Assembly: GCA_018239895.1 (NCBI GenBank)
Contig: JAFEGL010000063.1
Coordinates: forward strand, 1-64,000
Direction of reading: 5' to 3'
Source of the DNA: Verrucomicrobiota bacterium
GTDB taxonomy: Bacteria; Chlamydiota; Chlamydiia; Chlamydiales; SM23-39
DNA length: 64,000 nucleotides
A program made the position numbers and the translations under genes. Position 1 is the first letter of the stretch, and the number at the start of each line of letters is the position of its first letter. Below are positions 26,501-35,479 of the stretch, one piece after another. The notes under the pieces were generated by a model. It did not search any database and had not been told where the DNA came from. It was given only the letters and a program-made list of their open reading frames with translations.

Positions 26501-27610
26501 GTGAAGATCGGGATTCCCAAAGAGGTTAAGAAAGATGAGTACCGAGTCGGGGCGACCCCTGCGACGACCCGCTCTCTTGTCGAGGCGGGCCATACGGTCG
26601 AAGTCGAAACAGGAGCCGGTGCCCGAATTGGTTTTTCCGACGAGATGTACCAGAAGGCGGGTGCTCGAGTTGTGGAAGGTCCTCACGAAATTTACCGGAA
26701 TGAGATGGTCATCAAAGTGAAGGAACCTCAGGAAAGCGAATTTCCTCTCCTCTTCGAAGGGCAGATCCTCTTTTGCTACTTCCATCTGGCCCCCGATCCG
26801 ATCCAGGCAAAGAACATCCTCGAAAGAAAAATCATCGGAATTGCCTACGAGACGGTGACCGATGATTTAGGGCGGCTCCCGCTCTTAGTTCCTATGAGCG
26901 AGATGGCAGGCCGTATTTCGGTTCAGGCGGGTGCTACTGCACTCCAAATCGTCAACGGAGGGCGCGGCGTTCTCCTTGGAGGGATCCCCGGAGTCCGCTC
27001 GGGGCGCGTCGTCGTGCTGGGAGGCGGCGTCGTCGGAACCGAAGCGATGCGGATGGCTCTCGGTCTTGGCGCTGATGTGATGATTTTCGACAAGAGTCTT
27101 CCTCGGCTCCGAGAGTTAGAGGAGATGTACGCTCCTGCGCTCAAGACCATCTACTCAACGCCGGCTGCGATCGAAGAGGCGGTCATCAAGGCCGATCTAG
27201 TGATCGGAGCTGTTCTGATCCCGGGGAAAAAAGCGCCCAAGCTGGTCACGCACGCGATGGTGAAAAAGATGCTGCCCGGCTCGGTCATCGTCGATGTCGC
27301 CATCGACCAAGGCGGTTGCTGCGAGACGTCGCGCCCGACGACCCACTCCAACCCGACCTATGTCCAAGATGGCGTCGTCCACTACGCAGTGACAAATATG
27401 CCTGCTGCCTGCGCCCGCACATCCACGCAAGGACTCACCAACGCCACCCTCCCGTACGCCCTCAAGATCGCCAACGAAGGGTACAAGAAAGCTCTCAAGC
27501 AGGACCACCACTTACGCCAGGGACTCAACGTCTACCGAGGCAAGGTGACAAACGCCCCCGTCGCCGAAGACCTGGGCTACGAATACCACTCTCCTGAGTC
27601 GGTCCTCTAG
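26501..27610 (+). CDS. ald: Alanine dehydrogenase
   Basis: A 369-residue NAD-dependent enzyme reversibly deaminating L-alanine to pyruvate and ammonia. Family features: KIGIPKEVKKDEYRVGATP at the start, the substrate-binding Lys in VIKVKEPQ and His in YFHLAPDP, the Rossmann glycine motif VVVLGGGVVGTEA at about residues 169-181, and VDVAIDQGGCCETSRPTTH. The length is normal. The start is GTG at 26501 with GGAAGG upstream; the alternative of a later ATG would remove the conserved N-terminus. It may supply pyruvate or release ammonia from host-derived alanine (inference). It is alone, with repeat DNA downstream. Confidence 0.95.
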   Translation: MKIGIPKEVKKDEYRVGATPATTRSLVEAGHTVEVETGAGARIGFSDEMYQKAGARVVEGPHEIYRNEMVIKVKEPQESEFPLLFEGQILFCYFHLAPDPIQAKNILERKIIGIAYETVTDDLGRLPLLVPMSEMAGRISVQAGATALQIVNGGRGVLLGGIPGVRSGRVVVLGGGVVGTEAMRMALGLGADVMIFDKSLPRLRELEEMYAPALKTIYSTPAAIEEAVIKADLVIGAVLIPGKKAPKLVTHAMVKKMLPGSVIVDVAIDQGGCCETSRPTTHSNPTYVQDGVVHYAVTNMPAACARTSTQGLTNATLPYALKIANEGYKKALKQDHHLRQGLNVYRGKVTNAPVAEDLGYEYHSPESVL

Positions 27611-27640
27611 AGAACCGTCCTGGTTTTCACGAATTAGAAG

Positions 27641-27690
27641 CTACAGGATAGACATGATCGGCTGCGCCGGTAGGATAGGCGTGATAATAG
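27641..27690 (+). repeat. Dispersed repeat (GATCGGCTGCGCCGG family), copy D
   Basis: Contains TACAGGATAGACATGATCGG, CTGCGCCGG and GTGATAATAG, matching the repeats at 38062-38150, 39692-39773, 39868-39957 and, more distantly, 60525-60572. It lies just after the alanine dehydrogenase gene. It has no coding potential. Confidence 0.6.
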
Positions 27691-27699
27691 CTTTTAAAT

Positions 27700-27757
27700 G
27701 CGCGCTCCCCATCCGCTGCCTTTGGCAGCGGATGGGGAGCGCGCTGCTGCGCAGCAG
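27700..27757 (+). repeat. Long perfect hairpin plus mini-hairpin downstream of ald
   Basis: Perfect stem of 21 bases per arm (27700-27720 and 27724-27743), opening GCGCGCTCCCCATCCGCTG, with a CTGCC-TTT-GGCAG core. A second short stem TGCTGC/GCAGCA follows directly (27744-27757). It belongs to the same shape family as those at 7176, 38014 and 52581, with an unrelated outer stem sequence. No T-run. A termination or RNA stabilising role is inferred from its position after a stop codon. Confidence 0.65.
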
Positions 27758-27891
27758 CTGTGCGGGCTCTGGTGGTCAGGCGGTTAGGGGGGAGTTGAAC
27801 ATTTTTTAGCTTGTGGATGATGGACAGGAAACTTGACGGGGACCTACAATGAGAGGAAGGTCTCTATAAGGTGAGGTCGGGTTTCCCTGCC

Positions 27892-30800
27892 ATGGATCGT
27901 TTTCCGGCATTAGTCCAGGAGCATTTGAGCGCGGGCAAAGCCCTCTTTGAGGGCGGGGCTGTGCGCGAGCCGATTTTTTCCAAAGGGACCTACCAGGTCG
28001 AGGTCCGCGACCAGAAAGAGACTTACTTCCCCTTCCTCCAGGTGAAAGACAGCGGCGAGCTGAACGATTGCTTCTGCACATGCAAAGTCTCGGAGAAGGG
28101 GAACGGCTGTCCCCATTTAAGCGCAGCTTATCTAAGAATTTTCAATGAAACGAAAGAACCCCTTCACATCCGATTCTTGAAGTCCCTCTGGAACAAGCTG
28201 TTTCAGATGGCGAGTAAACGGCACGGCTATTCGACCGATTGCTTGAAAAAAGAGGGGGAGAATTTATTTTGCTGCGAGTCGAAGACGAAAAAGAGGCTCT
28301 TTTCGATCGAGACGAAAAGCGCGAAGGCGAAGAAGAGATTCGGAGAGATCGTTGCAGAGAGGGTCGAAGAGACCGAAGAGACTTCGCTAAAATTTTCAAA
28401 TCTGTCGGCCGATGAGATCGCCAGCTGGCGGGCCGGCAAGGCGAGCCACCAACTCCAATATGAACTCTCGTTTTGGTCCGACTTGGCCAAATGGCTCATG
28501 GCGCTCGAAGATCAGAAGGAGCCGTATGAGATCGTCTTTTCGGGGACTGAAGAGGGGGCTCCCCATGAGATCACCCTCTCTTTTCCTGGATTGGGGGTCT
28601 GGTTTTATGTCTCCGATGTGAATTGGCCCTGGATCATCCCTGCTCTCGCGACGGTCCGCTCGCCGCTGCAGGTGTTCGACTCGGAAGATCACACGATCGA
28701 GAAGATCGAGTACGATGAGGCGAGCCGGAGCCTGATCATTCTCCATCGGGGAGGCGTAGGAAGTGGAGAGAGCGACTTCCAAGGGTTTTCTCTCGGAGAG
28801 GATTGGCTCTATGTCGAGGGGAAAGGGTTTTACCGGAAAAGAAACGATCCGTTGATTGCGAGCGGTCGGATCGGCCCCGACAAGGTTGCCGAAGCGTTGA
28901 GGACCTCGCAGAAGACGCTTCAAAAATTCTTGCCGATCCATCCCGAGCCGATCAAGGCGCAATACCGGTTGAAAATTGATGCCGAGGCCCGCTTGCACAT
29001 CGAGCTGTTTGCTTTCGAGCCGGGCGATATGCAGGACGATCGGGCGAGTTGCTTTCCTCCGTGGGTCTATTTGCCCGGAAAAGGTTTTTATCGCCTCGAC
29101 GATTGGATGTTTGAAGAGAAGGAGAAGGTGATCGAGAGAGACCAGGTAGCTGCATTCGTCAATAAGCACCGGCTGTGGCTCCATAATTTCCCTGGATTCC
29201 AGACCCACTTGGGCAGTCTCGAGGCCCATTTGACTTACGAGGTAAAGCCCGATGGGGAGCTGGTCTTTGCTGCCAAGCTCGATTATCCCGAGCAGTTTGA
29301 AGAGACAATCGATTTCGACGAGTGGGTCTACATCAAAGGCCAAGGCTTCTACATGAAAAAAGAGAGCCGGGGTCGACTGCCGCTCCACCCGGGGCTGACA
29401 GTCAAAGCTGACGAGGTGAAAAATTTCATCGACGCCCACAAAGACGATCTAGAGCAAGTCCAGTCATTTTATAGCTCGAAGTGCCCGGTAGAAAAATCGG
29501 GTCTCATCATTTCTCTGGCCGACCAGCACCAAATTTCGATCTCTCCCAAAGTAGAATACACGGCAGAAATCGATCCAAAAAAGGTGAGATTTTTTGGCGA
29601 CTATATCTACGAGGCAGGGAAAGGTTTTTCCGAGCTGCCCCCGGCGGGTCGGCTGCCTGAGCGGTATCGGCAGGAGGCGGTCATCCCTCCTTCACAGGAG
29701 GCAGCATTTTTAGCCTACGAACTGGAGCCGCTGAAACCTTGGATTCTCGAAATCGATCCGAGATTAAAGAGACCCGGGAATCTCCAACTGAAAATCAGGA
29801 AGATCGTCCGCGATAAGAGGCGAAGAGGTCAAGAGTGGCTCGTCGATCTGATCTACGAATCGGAGAGCGGTTTGATTGACATTTTTGCCATCTGGGATGG
29901 GTTTCAAGATAAACGGCGCCACCTCTTTTCCCAAGCGGGGCTTCTGGCTCTGAAAGAGCCCCGCTTCAATTGGATCCGGCAGCTGCAGAAAAAACGGCTC
30001 GATCGGAAGAAGGGGATGATCCGGATGAACACCCTCGAATGGATCCGGTTGAGCGTCTTCGAGGATATTCAGGTGCCGAAGGGGCCCGATGCGGAGGAGA
30101 CGCAGAAGCTTTTGCAGGAGCTGGGGAGCTTCGAGACGCACAGGATCCTCGATACATCGAAGCTGAAATCGAAGCTCCGCCCTTATCAGGAGATTGGACT
30201 CCAGTGGCTCTGGTTTCTCTATTGCCATGGCCTCTCGGGACTTTTATGCGACGATATGGGGCTCGGTAAAACACACCAGGCGATGGCCCTTTTGGCGGCG
30301 GTTGCCCACGACGATCCTGAGAAGGGGCATAAGTACTTAGTTGTTTGCCCTACGTCGGTGATTTATCACTGGCAAGAGCTCTTGAAAAAGTTCCTCCCCG
30401 ATATTCGCGTTTGCACATACTACGGCTTGGCCCGGACGTTGGACAATTTCGACACCGACTATGATCTGCTTTTGACATCGTACGGCATCTTGCGCACAGG
30501 GCGGGAGAATTTAAAAGCCTTCCAATTCGAACTCGCTTTCTTCGACGAGATCCAGATTGCGAAAAACCAAAATTCTCAAACCCATGCCGCCCTTGGGAAA
30601 ATCAATGCCCGGATGAGGCTTGGACTCACCGGAACGCCGATTGAAAACCGGATTCGAGAATTGAAGTCGCTCTTTGACATTGTCTTGCCCGGCTATATGC
30701 CGCCCGACGCCGTTTTCCGAGAGATGTTCGTCCAGCCGATCGAAAAGCATCGAGACGAGGAGAAAAAGGGGCTTTTGGCCAAGCTCGTCAAGCCGTTCAT

Positions 30801-31593
30801 TCTCCGTCGCAAAAAGAGCGAGGTTCTCTTCGACTTGCCCGAGAAGATCGAGGAGATCTCCTACTGCGATCTCTCCCATGAACAAAAAGAGCTCTACAAG
30901 CAGGTCGCCTTCAAGATGCGCGACACCGTCTATCAAGATTTGCGCGATTCGAACAAGCCGGTCTCTTACGTCCACGTCTTTTCAGCCCTTTCGTCGCTGA
31001 AGCAAATCTGCGACCATCCAAGCCTCGTCGAGGGGGATGTCAAAAATTATCAGAATCACCAGTCGGGAAAATGGGACCTCTTCGTCGAGCTGATCAACGA
31101 GGCGCGGGATAGCGGACAGAAGGTGGTTGTCTTTTCTCAGTACCTCGACATGCTTGCGATCATCGAGCAACATTTGAAAAAGAAGGGAATCGGCTACGCG
31201 TCGATCAAGGGATCGACCCGAGACCGGAGCGAGCAACTGAGGCGCTTTCGGGAGGATCCAGCTTGCGAGGTGTTTGTCGCCTCGCTCTTGGCCGCTGGCG
31301 TCGGGATCGATCTGACAGTCGCCTCGATCGTCATCCACTATGACCGGTGGTGGAACCCCGCCAAGGAGAATCAGGCGACCGACCGGGTCCACCGGATCGG
31401 CCAGAACCGGGGCGTTCAGGTCTTCAAGCTGGTGACAAAACATACCATCGAAGAGCACATCCACGAGCTCATCGAGCGGAAAAAAGGGCTTTTAGAAGAG
31501 GTGATCGGTCAGGATGAAGCTGACCAGATCACCTACTTGAGCCGAGATGAACTTCTCGCCGTCTTCGAAAAGATGTTTAGAGAAGTTGAGTAG
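27892..31593 (+). CDS. SWI/SNF (SNF2/Rad54) helicase with SWIM zinc finger
   Basis: A 1233-residue DNA-dependent ATPase. The N-terminus has a SWIM zinc finger (CTCKVSEKGNGCPH, about residues 61-75). The middle ~650 residues are bacterial SNF2-associated repeat-like segments, with recurrent motifs such as WLYVEGKGFYRK, WVYLPGKGFYRL and WVYIKGQGFYMK. The C-terminal motor has Walker A DDMGLGKTHQA (Lys793), motif II DEIQ (885-888), GLTGTPIENR, and in helicase lobe 2 ASLLAAGVGIDLT and DRVHRIGQ. Chlamydiae carry two such large helicases (CT555, CT708, from memory). The frame opens at GTG 27871, but ATG 27892 is the likelier start. The role is probably chromatin or transcription-complex remodelling; the exact substrate is unknown. 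It ends 17 bases into the convergent gene's 3' end. Confidence 0.9.
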   Translation: MDRFPALVQEHLSAGKALFEGGAVREPIFSKGTYQVEVRDQKETYFPFLQVKDSGELNDCFCTCKVSEKGNGCPHLSAAYLRIFNETKEPLHIRFLKSLWNKLFQMASKRHGYSTDCLKKEGENLFCCESKTKKRLFSIETKSAKAKKRFGEIVAERVEETEETSLKFSNLSADEIASWRAGKASHQLQYELSFWSDLAKWLMALEDQKEPYEIVFSGTEEGAPHEITLSFPGLGVWFYVSDVNWPWIIPALATVRSPLQVFDSEDHTIEKIEYDEASRSLIILHRGGVGSGESDFQGFSLGEDWLYVEGKGFYRKRNDPLIASGRIGPDKVAEALRTSQKTLQKFLPIHPEPIKAQYRLKIDAEARLHIELFAFEPGDMQDDRASCFPPWVYLPGKGFYRLDDWMFEEKEKVIERDQVAAFVNKHRLWLHNFPGFQTHLGSLEAHLTYEVKPDGELVFAAKLDYPEQFEETIDFDEWVYIKGQGFYMKKESRGRLPLHPGLTVKADEVKNFIDAHKDDLEQVQSFYSSKCPVEKSGLIISLADQHQISISPKVEYTAEIDPKKVRFFGDYIYEAGKGFSELPPAGRLPERYRQEAVIPPSQEAAFLAYELEPLKPWILEIDPRLKRPGNLQLKIRKIVRDKRRRGQEWLVDLIYESESGLIDIFAIWDGFQDKRRHLFSQAGLLALKEPRFNWIRQLQKKRLDRKKGMIRMNTLEWIRLSVFEDIQVPKGPDAEETQKLLQELGSFETHRILDTSKLKSKLRPYQEIGLQWLWFLYCHGLSGLLCDDMGLGKTHQAMALLAAVAHDDPEKGHKYLVVCPTSVIYHWQELLKKFLPDIRVCTYYGLARTLDNFDTDYDLLLTSYGILRTGRENLKAFQFELAFFDEIQIAKNQNSQTHAALGKINARMRLGLTGTPIENRIRELKSLFDIVLPGYMPPDAVFREMFVQPIEKHRDEEKKGLLAKLVKPFILRRKKSEVLFDLPEKIEEISYCDLSHEQKELYKQVAFKMRDTVYQDLRDSNKPVSYVHVFSALSSLKQICDHPSLVEGDVKNYQNHQSGKWDLFVELINEARDSGQKVVVFSQYLDMLAIIEQHLKKKGIGYASIKGSTRDRSEQLRRFREDPACEVFVASLLAAGVGIDLTVASIVIHYDRWWNPAKENQATDRVHRIGQNRGVQVFKLVTKHTIEEHIHELIERKKGLLEEVIGQDEADQITYLSRDELLAVFEKMFREVE

Positions 31594-32035
31594 AGCTGCT
31601 CTCTCTCGATCCAGCATTATCCAATTGACTAAACACGTTCTGCAAAGCTGTTCGATAAGCGATTGCGCTTCCCTTCATATAAGGCTTGTAAAAGGCAATA
31701 TTATCAATGACCTGATCGTCTAACATTTTTTGATATTCAGCATTTTCTTCAGCTTGAAAATCATCTTTGATCTGATTATCAATAGTAACCAGATCTCGCT
31801 CTTCAAAGGAGAGATTGGTATTGATGAGTGCAATTTCAGTCTCAACTCTTTCGTTCAGTTTCTTTAGCTGGTCTTTGAAGAATTGCTCGAGCCGCTCGGT
31901 TGGGTGTTTGCTTATTTGTACACGGTGATCCCTCATTTGCATAGGTTGAGGTCCTTGTGGGTTTGGACCCGAAATGACAGCCTCTCGAGCTTGACCAAAA
32001 CAGCAAAAGCTAGATGTTGGATTAAGATGTTGCAT
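31577..32035 (-). CDS. Unknown small protein coupled to the kinase-like gene
   Basis: A 152-residue protein with no recognised family. The start ATG 32035 has AAAGGAG eight bases upstream; a longer frame exists but lies inside the upstream gene. The N-terminus MQHLNPTSSFCCFGQA has adjacent cysteines that could be lipidated or bind metal (speculative). The middle is a charged helical stretch (ERLEQFFKDQLKKLNERVET) with coiled-coil character. The C-terminus is Ser-rich (SRESSSTQLL). The start overlaps the stop of the preceding gene by 14 bases, so translation is likely coupled. It overlaps the helicase 3' end by 17 bases on the opposite strand. Size and context fit a secretion chaperone or a second effector (inference). 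Confidence 0.5.
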   Translation of the reverse strand: MQHLNPTSSFCCFGQAREAVISGPNPQGPQPMQMRDHRVQISKHPTERLEQFFKDQLKKLNERVETEIALINTNLSFEERDLVTIDNQIKDDFQAEENAEYQKMLDDQVIDNIAFYKPYMKGSAIAYRTALQNVFSQLDNAGSRESSSTQLL

Positions 32036-33839
32036 TGTTGTCTCCTTTAAATTGTGCAATTTTGACTGAAAGCAGTTCCCCATCGACGATAGCTCTAATA
32101 TATAGGGAATTTCCTATATATTCGGTGATTGTCACGTCTCCAATTTCGAGGGAACTTTGGATCAGCCTTGTTAATTGATCTTGATCTAATTCAAAAACCC
32201 AGCCTCTCCTGATCATTGGTTTTTCTGGGTTCAACGCTTCTTTAGCTAGCTCTGAGGCGAGCTCTCTTGAGTAGAAACGATTGCCGAATTTGTGTGTTTC
32301 CCAGACAACGGCTCTTTGAGGGACATTCATAATCCTTAAGTTCGAGTCATTGATCTCGGCCTTTTCATCGGCGTTCAGGTCTTTGCGAATTGATTTTACT
32401 TGCGCTCTCTCGGACTCTTCTAGCTGATCAAAAGGAAACAGCATAGTGGGTTCTCGATGAATCTGAATATTTGTGCCAGCCTCCAGATCATAGCCATAAC
32501 TCATCAATTCGGGCACGTTGACCCGGATATTCCCTGAATGCTGATCTGTAATTCGGGCTTCAGAAAGAACCTGGTCGAATCGGATTCCTCGAGTCAGCAA
32601 AACTTCAAAGTCCTTTGGAGTCTTGTAGAAATTTAGTTTGCGTGTATGCGGCAGGTCAGACAGCTCGTAACGAGCCTGAAATATCGATAACCCCAGGCTT
32701 CCAAGGGGAAGGTCAACTCCTGAAATGTACTGATGCGCTGAAAATGGAGGATTCGGCTCGAGCTCGATCACCTTCATGGTAGGTAAGGTCGCATCGATCG
32801 ATTTTGGTTTGCGGAGATTTAATTTATCGTTCAAGTCAGAGATTCTTTTTTCTGAAAAGCCCGATCTTGGCTTTATAACCACGCGCCCTGGAGTTGTCTG
32901 CCAAAACTTTTGTTGGGGATCGTTAAAAATAACTTCAATAGGGAAAGCCCCGCAATTGTGGGTCTCGGCGCCAAGTCTTTTGACGGTGTAAGTAATTCGA
33001 TTCACTCGATCTGAATCTGTGATGTTGAAAAATTCTTCCAATAGAGACGCTTTATGGCGAGCGACCAACTTTTCAACCGTTTCAGCATAGCGAAAGAAAT
33101 AACCAATCTGAGACCTTGTCAGTGAACGTTGGTATTCGAGTTGATTTTGATTTGACTCAAAGACATTTTTGCCTTGTTCTGGTTCGATGATTCTCCAATT
33201 GACCCGATTTCCCTCATCAGGAAATTGAAGGCCAAGAGGGGCGTCGGCAAATATGCGGTCGAATTGTTTGAGAACTTCTTCGAGTTCGCCTTGAACTCTT
33301 GGTAAAAATCTCTTTACTTCGAGCAACCGCTCTTTTAATTCTTCTTGCTGCTCATTCGATAGGGTTTTGTCCCTATTTCCAACTCTAAGTTGTGTTTTTA
33401 GATCCTGTTCAAGTCGGAGGAGGTCCCATTTTTTATGCATGGTTTCTGTTAATGCTGGACTAATTGCGTCAAAGCGCTCCATGGCAATTTCGGCGAGTTC
33501 GGGCCTTGCTGCAAAGGTAGGACTGTCTAGAGTAGGGCCAGTTGCTTCTGCGGATTTGGGTGCAAATTCTCTTTTAGATTCCGAAGGATCGGTGTTAGAT
33601 TTTGTAAATAACCCGTACATCTTTTCTACGAGTTCAAGTTCTGTAGGTGCATGCACATCGGCGATCGAAGCTAGAGACAAGGAGTTGTCAGGTCGAATAT
33701 GGACAGCGCTTTGCTGGATCGCATTTGTCGCTGCTGGGATGGGTCGGGGTCCTCTGGAAAGGGGGGAGGGGGGTGTTGTATTCCACTCAAAAGTGGGGTC
33801 GTTGCGGGGGTTGGTTGGACTCGATGCTGGACTAGACAC
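32022..33839 (-). CDS. Unknown protein with kinase-like (LanM/PI-kinase-like) motifs; possible effector
   Basis: A 605-residue soluble protein, AT-richer than its neighbours. Residues 1-75 are disordered, Ser/Pro/Thr-rich, resembling a T3SS export signal. A coiled coil covers about 120-200. From about 300 the layout recalls atypical kinases and the LanM dehydratase: RVVIKPRSGF (Lys323) as N-lobe lysine, then DxHxxN in ITDQHSGNIRVN (Asp432, His434, Asn437), then a possible acidic metal site around YGYDLEAGTN. No typical DFG or Gly loop is clear. The C-terminal ~100 residues are a separate domain ending SVKIAQFKGD. The start is GTG 33839 with GAGG seven bases upstream. No standard family is recognised; the kinase reading is inference. 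Confidence 0.5.
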   Translation of the reverse strand: MSSPASSPTNPRNDPTFEWNTTPPSPLSRGPRPIPAATNAIQQSAVHIRPDNSLSLASIADVHAPTELELVEKMYGLFTKSNTDPSESKREFAPKSAEATGPTLDSPTFAARPELAEIAMERFDAISPALTETMHKKWDLLRLEQDLKTQLRVGNRDKTLSNEQQEELKERLLEVKRFLPRVQGELEEVLKQFDRIFADAPLGLQFPDEGNRVNWRIIEPEQGKNVFESNQNQLEYQRSLTRSQIGYFFRYAETVEKLVARHKASLLEEFFNITDSDRVNRITYTVKRLGAETHNCGAFPIEVIFNDPQQKFWQTTPGRVVIKPRSGFSEKRISDLNDKLNLRKPKSIDATLPTMKVIELEPNPPFSAHQYISGVDLPLGSLGLSIFQARYELSDLPHTRKLNFYKTPKDFEVLLTRGIRFDQVLSEARITDQHSGNIRVNVPELMSYGYDLEAGTNIQIHREPTMLFPFDQLEESERAQVKSIRKDLNADEKAEINDSNLRIMNVPQRAVVWETHKFGNRFYSRELASELAKEALNPEKPMIRRGWVFELDQDQLTRLIQSSLEIGDVTITEYIGNSLYIRAIVDGELLSVKIAQFKGDNNATS

Positions 33840-34050
33840 TGATTACCTCTTTTTATTATCTGAACAAAATCTTAACAAAATCCTTAAAATATAACCACCA
33901 AAAATATCAATTATATAAGAGTTTAATTAAAAAGGTAGCTTTTGGGTTACTTAAATAAATAATACTGAAAAGGTAAGGGCAAGGGCAGGGGATATTTGAC
34001 GAAGTCGGGAGAATGAGCTATAATAGCTGCACATTTTTTAAAATATTTGT
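33840..34050. other. AT-rich divergent intergenic region
   Basis: Holds the promoters of the minus-strand kinase-like gene and of der. It is very AT-rich from 33850 to 33970, and a short purine-rich stretch AAGGGCAAGGGCAGGGG at about 33975-33991 resembles the window's first bases. I see no gene, hairpin or clear operator here. Confidence 0.4.
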
Positions 34051-35448
34051 ATGCAGCCAAAAATTGCCCTCGTCGGGCGCCCTAATGTTGGAAAATCGGC
34101 CCTCTTCAATAAGATCTGCCAGCGGCGAATTTCGATCGTCGATGAGCAGGAGGGGATCACCCGCGATCGAATCTACGCTCAAGCCGACTGCTTCGGGCGA
34201 TCCTTTATTGTCATCGATACGGGTGGGATAGACGCGACCGCAGATCTCCCTTTCAATGATGAGGTGAGGCAGCAAGCCTATACGGCCATCGAAGAGGCCG
34301 ATGCGGTCATCTTGGTCGTCGACGGCCAGGTGGGCCCCCTCGAGCTCGACCTAGAAGTCGCTAGGATTTTGCTGAAGCACAAAAAGCCGACGATTTTGGC
34401 CGTCAATAAGGTCGACCGGATGGACCAGTCCTATAGAGTCCACTCGTTCCACTCGCTCGGCATCCCCGACCCGATCGCCGTCTCGGCGGTGCAGGGGTTC
34501 CAGATCGCCGAACTCATGGAGGCGGCGGTCAAGTTGCTTCCTGAGTCGGAAGCGGTGGAGATTGTCGAAGAAGAGATCCCAAGCGGCGCGGTCCGCGTTG
34601 CGATCGTCGGGCGTCCGAACGTCGGAAAATCGACCCTCCTCAACAAGTTGTTGGGCGAAGAGCGGGCCATTGTGAGTCCCGTTGCTGGAACAACCCGCGA
34701 TTCGATCGACGTGAAGATCGAAGTCGATGGACAAGAATACATTTTAGTCGATACGGCCGGAATCCGGAGAAAAAAAGCAGAGAAAGAGGTCGTCGATAAG
34801 TTCGCCGCCATCCGGACCCAAGAGGCGCTCGAAAAGTGCGATGTCTGTCTTCTCGTTCTCGATTCCTTCGAAGGGATCACAGCCCAAGAGAAAAAGATCG
34901 CCGGGATGATCGAAGAACTCGGCAAAAGCTGCGTCCTCATTTTCAACAAATGGGACCTCGTCAAAGGTCTGAAGATGGAGCATGCGCTCCGGGGCGTGAG
35001 AGAGGCGGTCCCGTTCCTCACCCATTGCCCAACCCTTTTCATCTCCGCTAACAAGGGGCGCAATCTCGACAAGATTTTCCCCAGCGTTCTCGAAGCTTGG
35101 GCCGACCGGAGCAAACGGATCGGAACGGGGGCGCTCAATAAGTTCATCGAGTCGTGCCTCCAGAAATACCACCCGCCGCTTCTCCAGGGCAAAAGGCTCC
35201 GGATCTATTACATGACCCAGATCCAGACTAATCCGCCAAAATTCGTCGTTTTCGTCAACAAGCCTGAATTGATGGTAGACACCTACAAGAAGTATCTCAT
35301 CAACCGGTTCCGCGAGACCTATCGCTTTAGCGGCTGCCCTCTCTTCTTCGAGCTCAAAGGAAAAGAGAAAACGGACCCAGCCCCTCCTCTGAACGACCAA
35401 AAGATCCCAGAGCCCGATCTCCTTGCAGAATTGCCGTCTGAAGTTTGA
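34051..35448 (+). CDS. der: Ribosome biogenesis GTPase Der (EngA)
   Basis: A 465-residue double GTPase required for 50S subunit assembly. Two G domains are visible. G1 of the first is GRPNVGKSA at residues 8-16 with DTGG and NKVD. The second starts at about 185 with GRPNVGKST, then DTAGIRRKK and NKWD. The C-terminal KH-like domain contains PPKFVVFVNKPELM and SYxNRFRE-like NRFRETYRFSGCPLF. The length is normal. The Shine-Dalgarno before ATG 34051 is weak. The C-terminus has an extra acidic/Pro-rich tail (KTDPAPPLNDQKIPEPD). It is followed by a glycosyltransferase-like gene 31 bases later. Confidence 0.95.
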   Translation: MQPKIALVGRPNVGKSALFNKICQRRISIVDEQEGITRDRIYAQADCFGRSFIVIDTGGIDATADLPFNDEVRQQAYTAIEEADAVILVVDGQVGPLELDLEVARILLKHKKPTILAVNKVDRMDQSYRVHSFHSLGIPDPIAVSAVQGFQIAELMEAAVKLLPESEAVEIVEEEIPSGAVRVAIVGRPNVGKSTLLNKLLGEERAIVSPVAGTTRDSIDVKIEVDGQEYILVDTAGIRRKKAEKEVVDKFAAIRTQEALEKCDVCLLVLDSFEGITAQEKKIAGMIEELGKSCVLIFNKWDLVKGLKMEHALRGVREAVPFLTHCPTLFISANKGRNLDKIFPSVLEAWADRSKRIGTGALNKFIESCLQKYHPPLLQGKRLRIYYMTQIQTNPPKFVVFVNKPELMVDTYKKYLINRFRETYRFSGCPLFFELKGKEKTDPAPPLNDQKIPEPDLLAELPSEV

Positions 35449-35479
35449 CTTTTCGATTTCCATTTGATAACAGGAGGCC

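Noticed and set aside
25676..26785. Extended 369-codon form of the outer-membrane protein
   Set aside because: The first 116 codons run into the alanine dehydrogenase gene. ATG 26437 has GGAGA upstream and starts exactly at a signal peptide.
28396..29439. Minus-strand open frame of 347 codons opposite the SNF2 helicase
   Set aside because: Antisense to the helicase frame, no Shine-Dalgarno and no recognisable domain.
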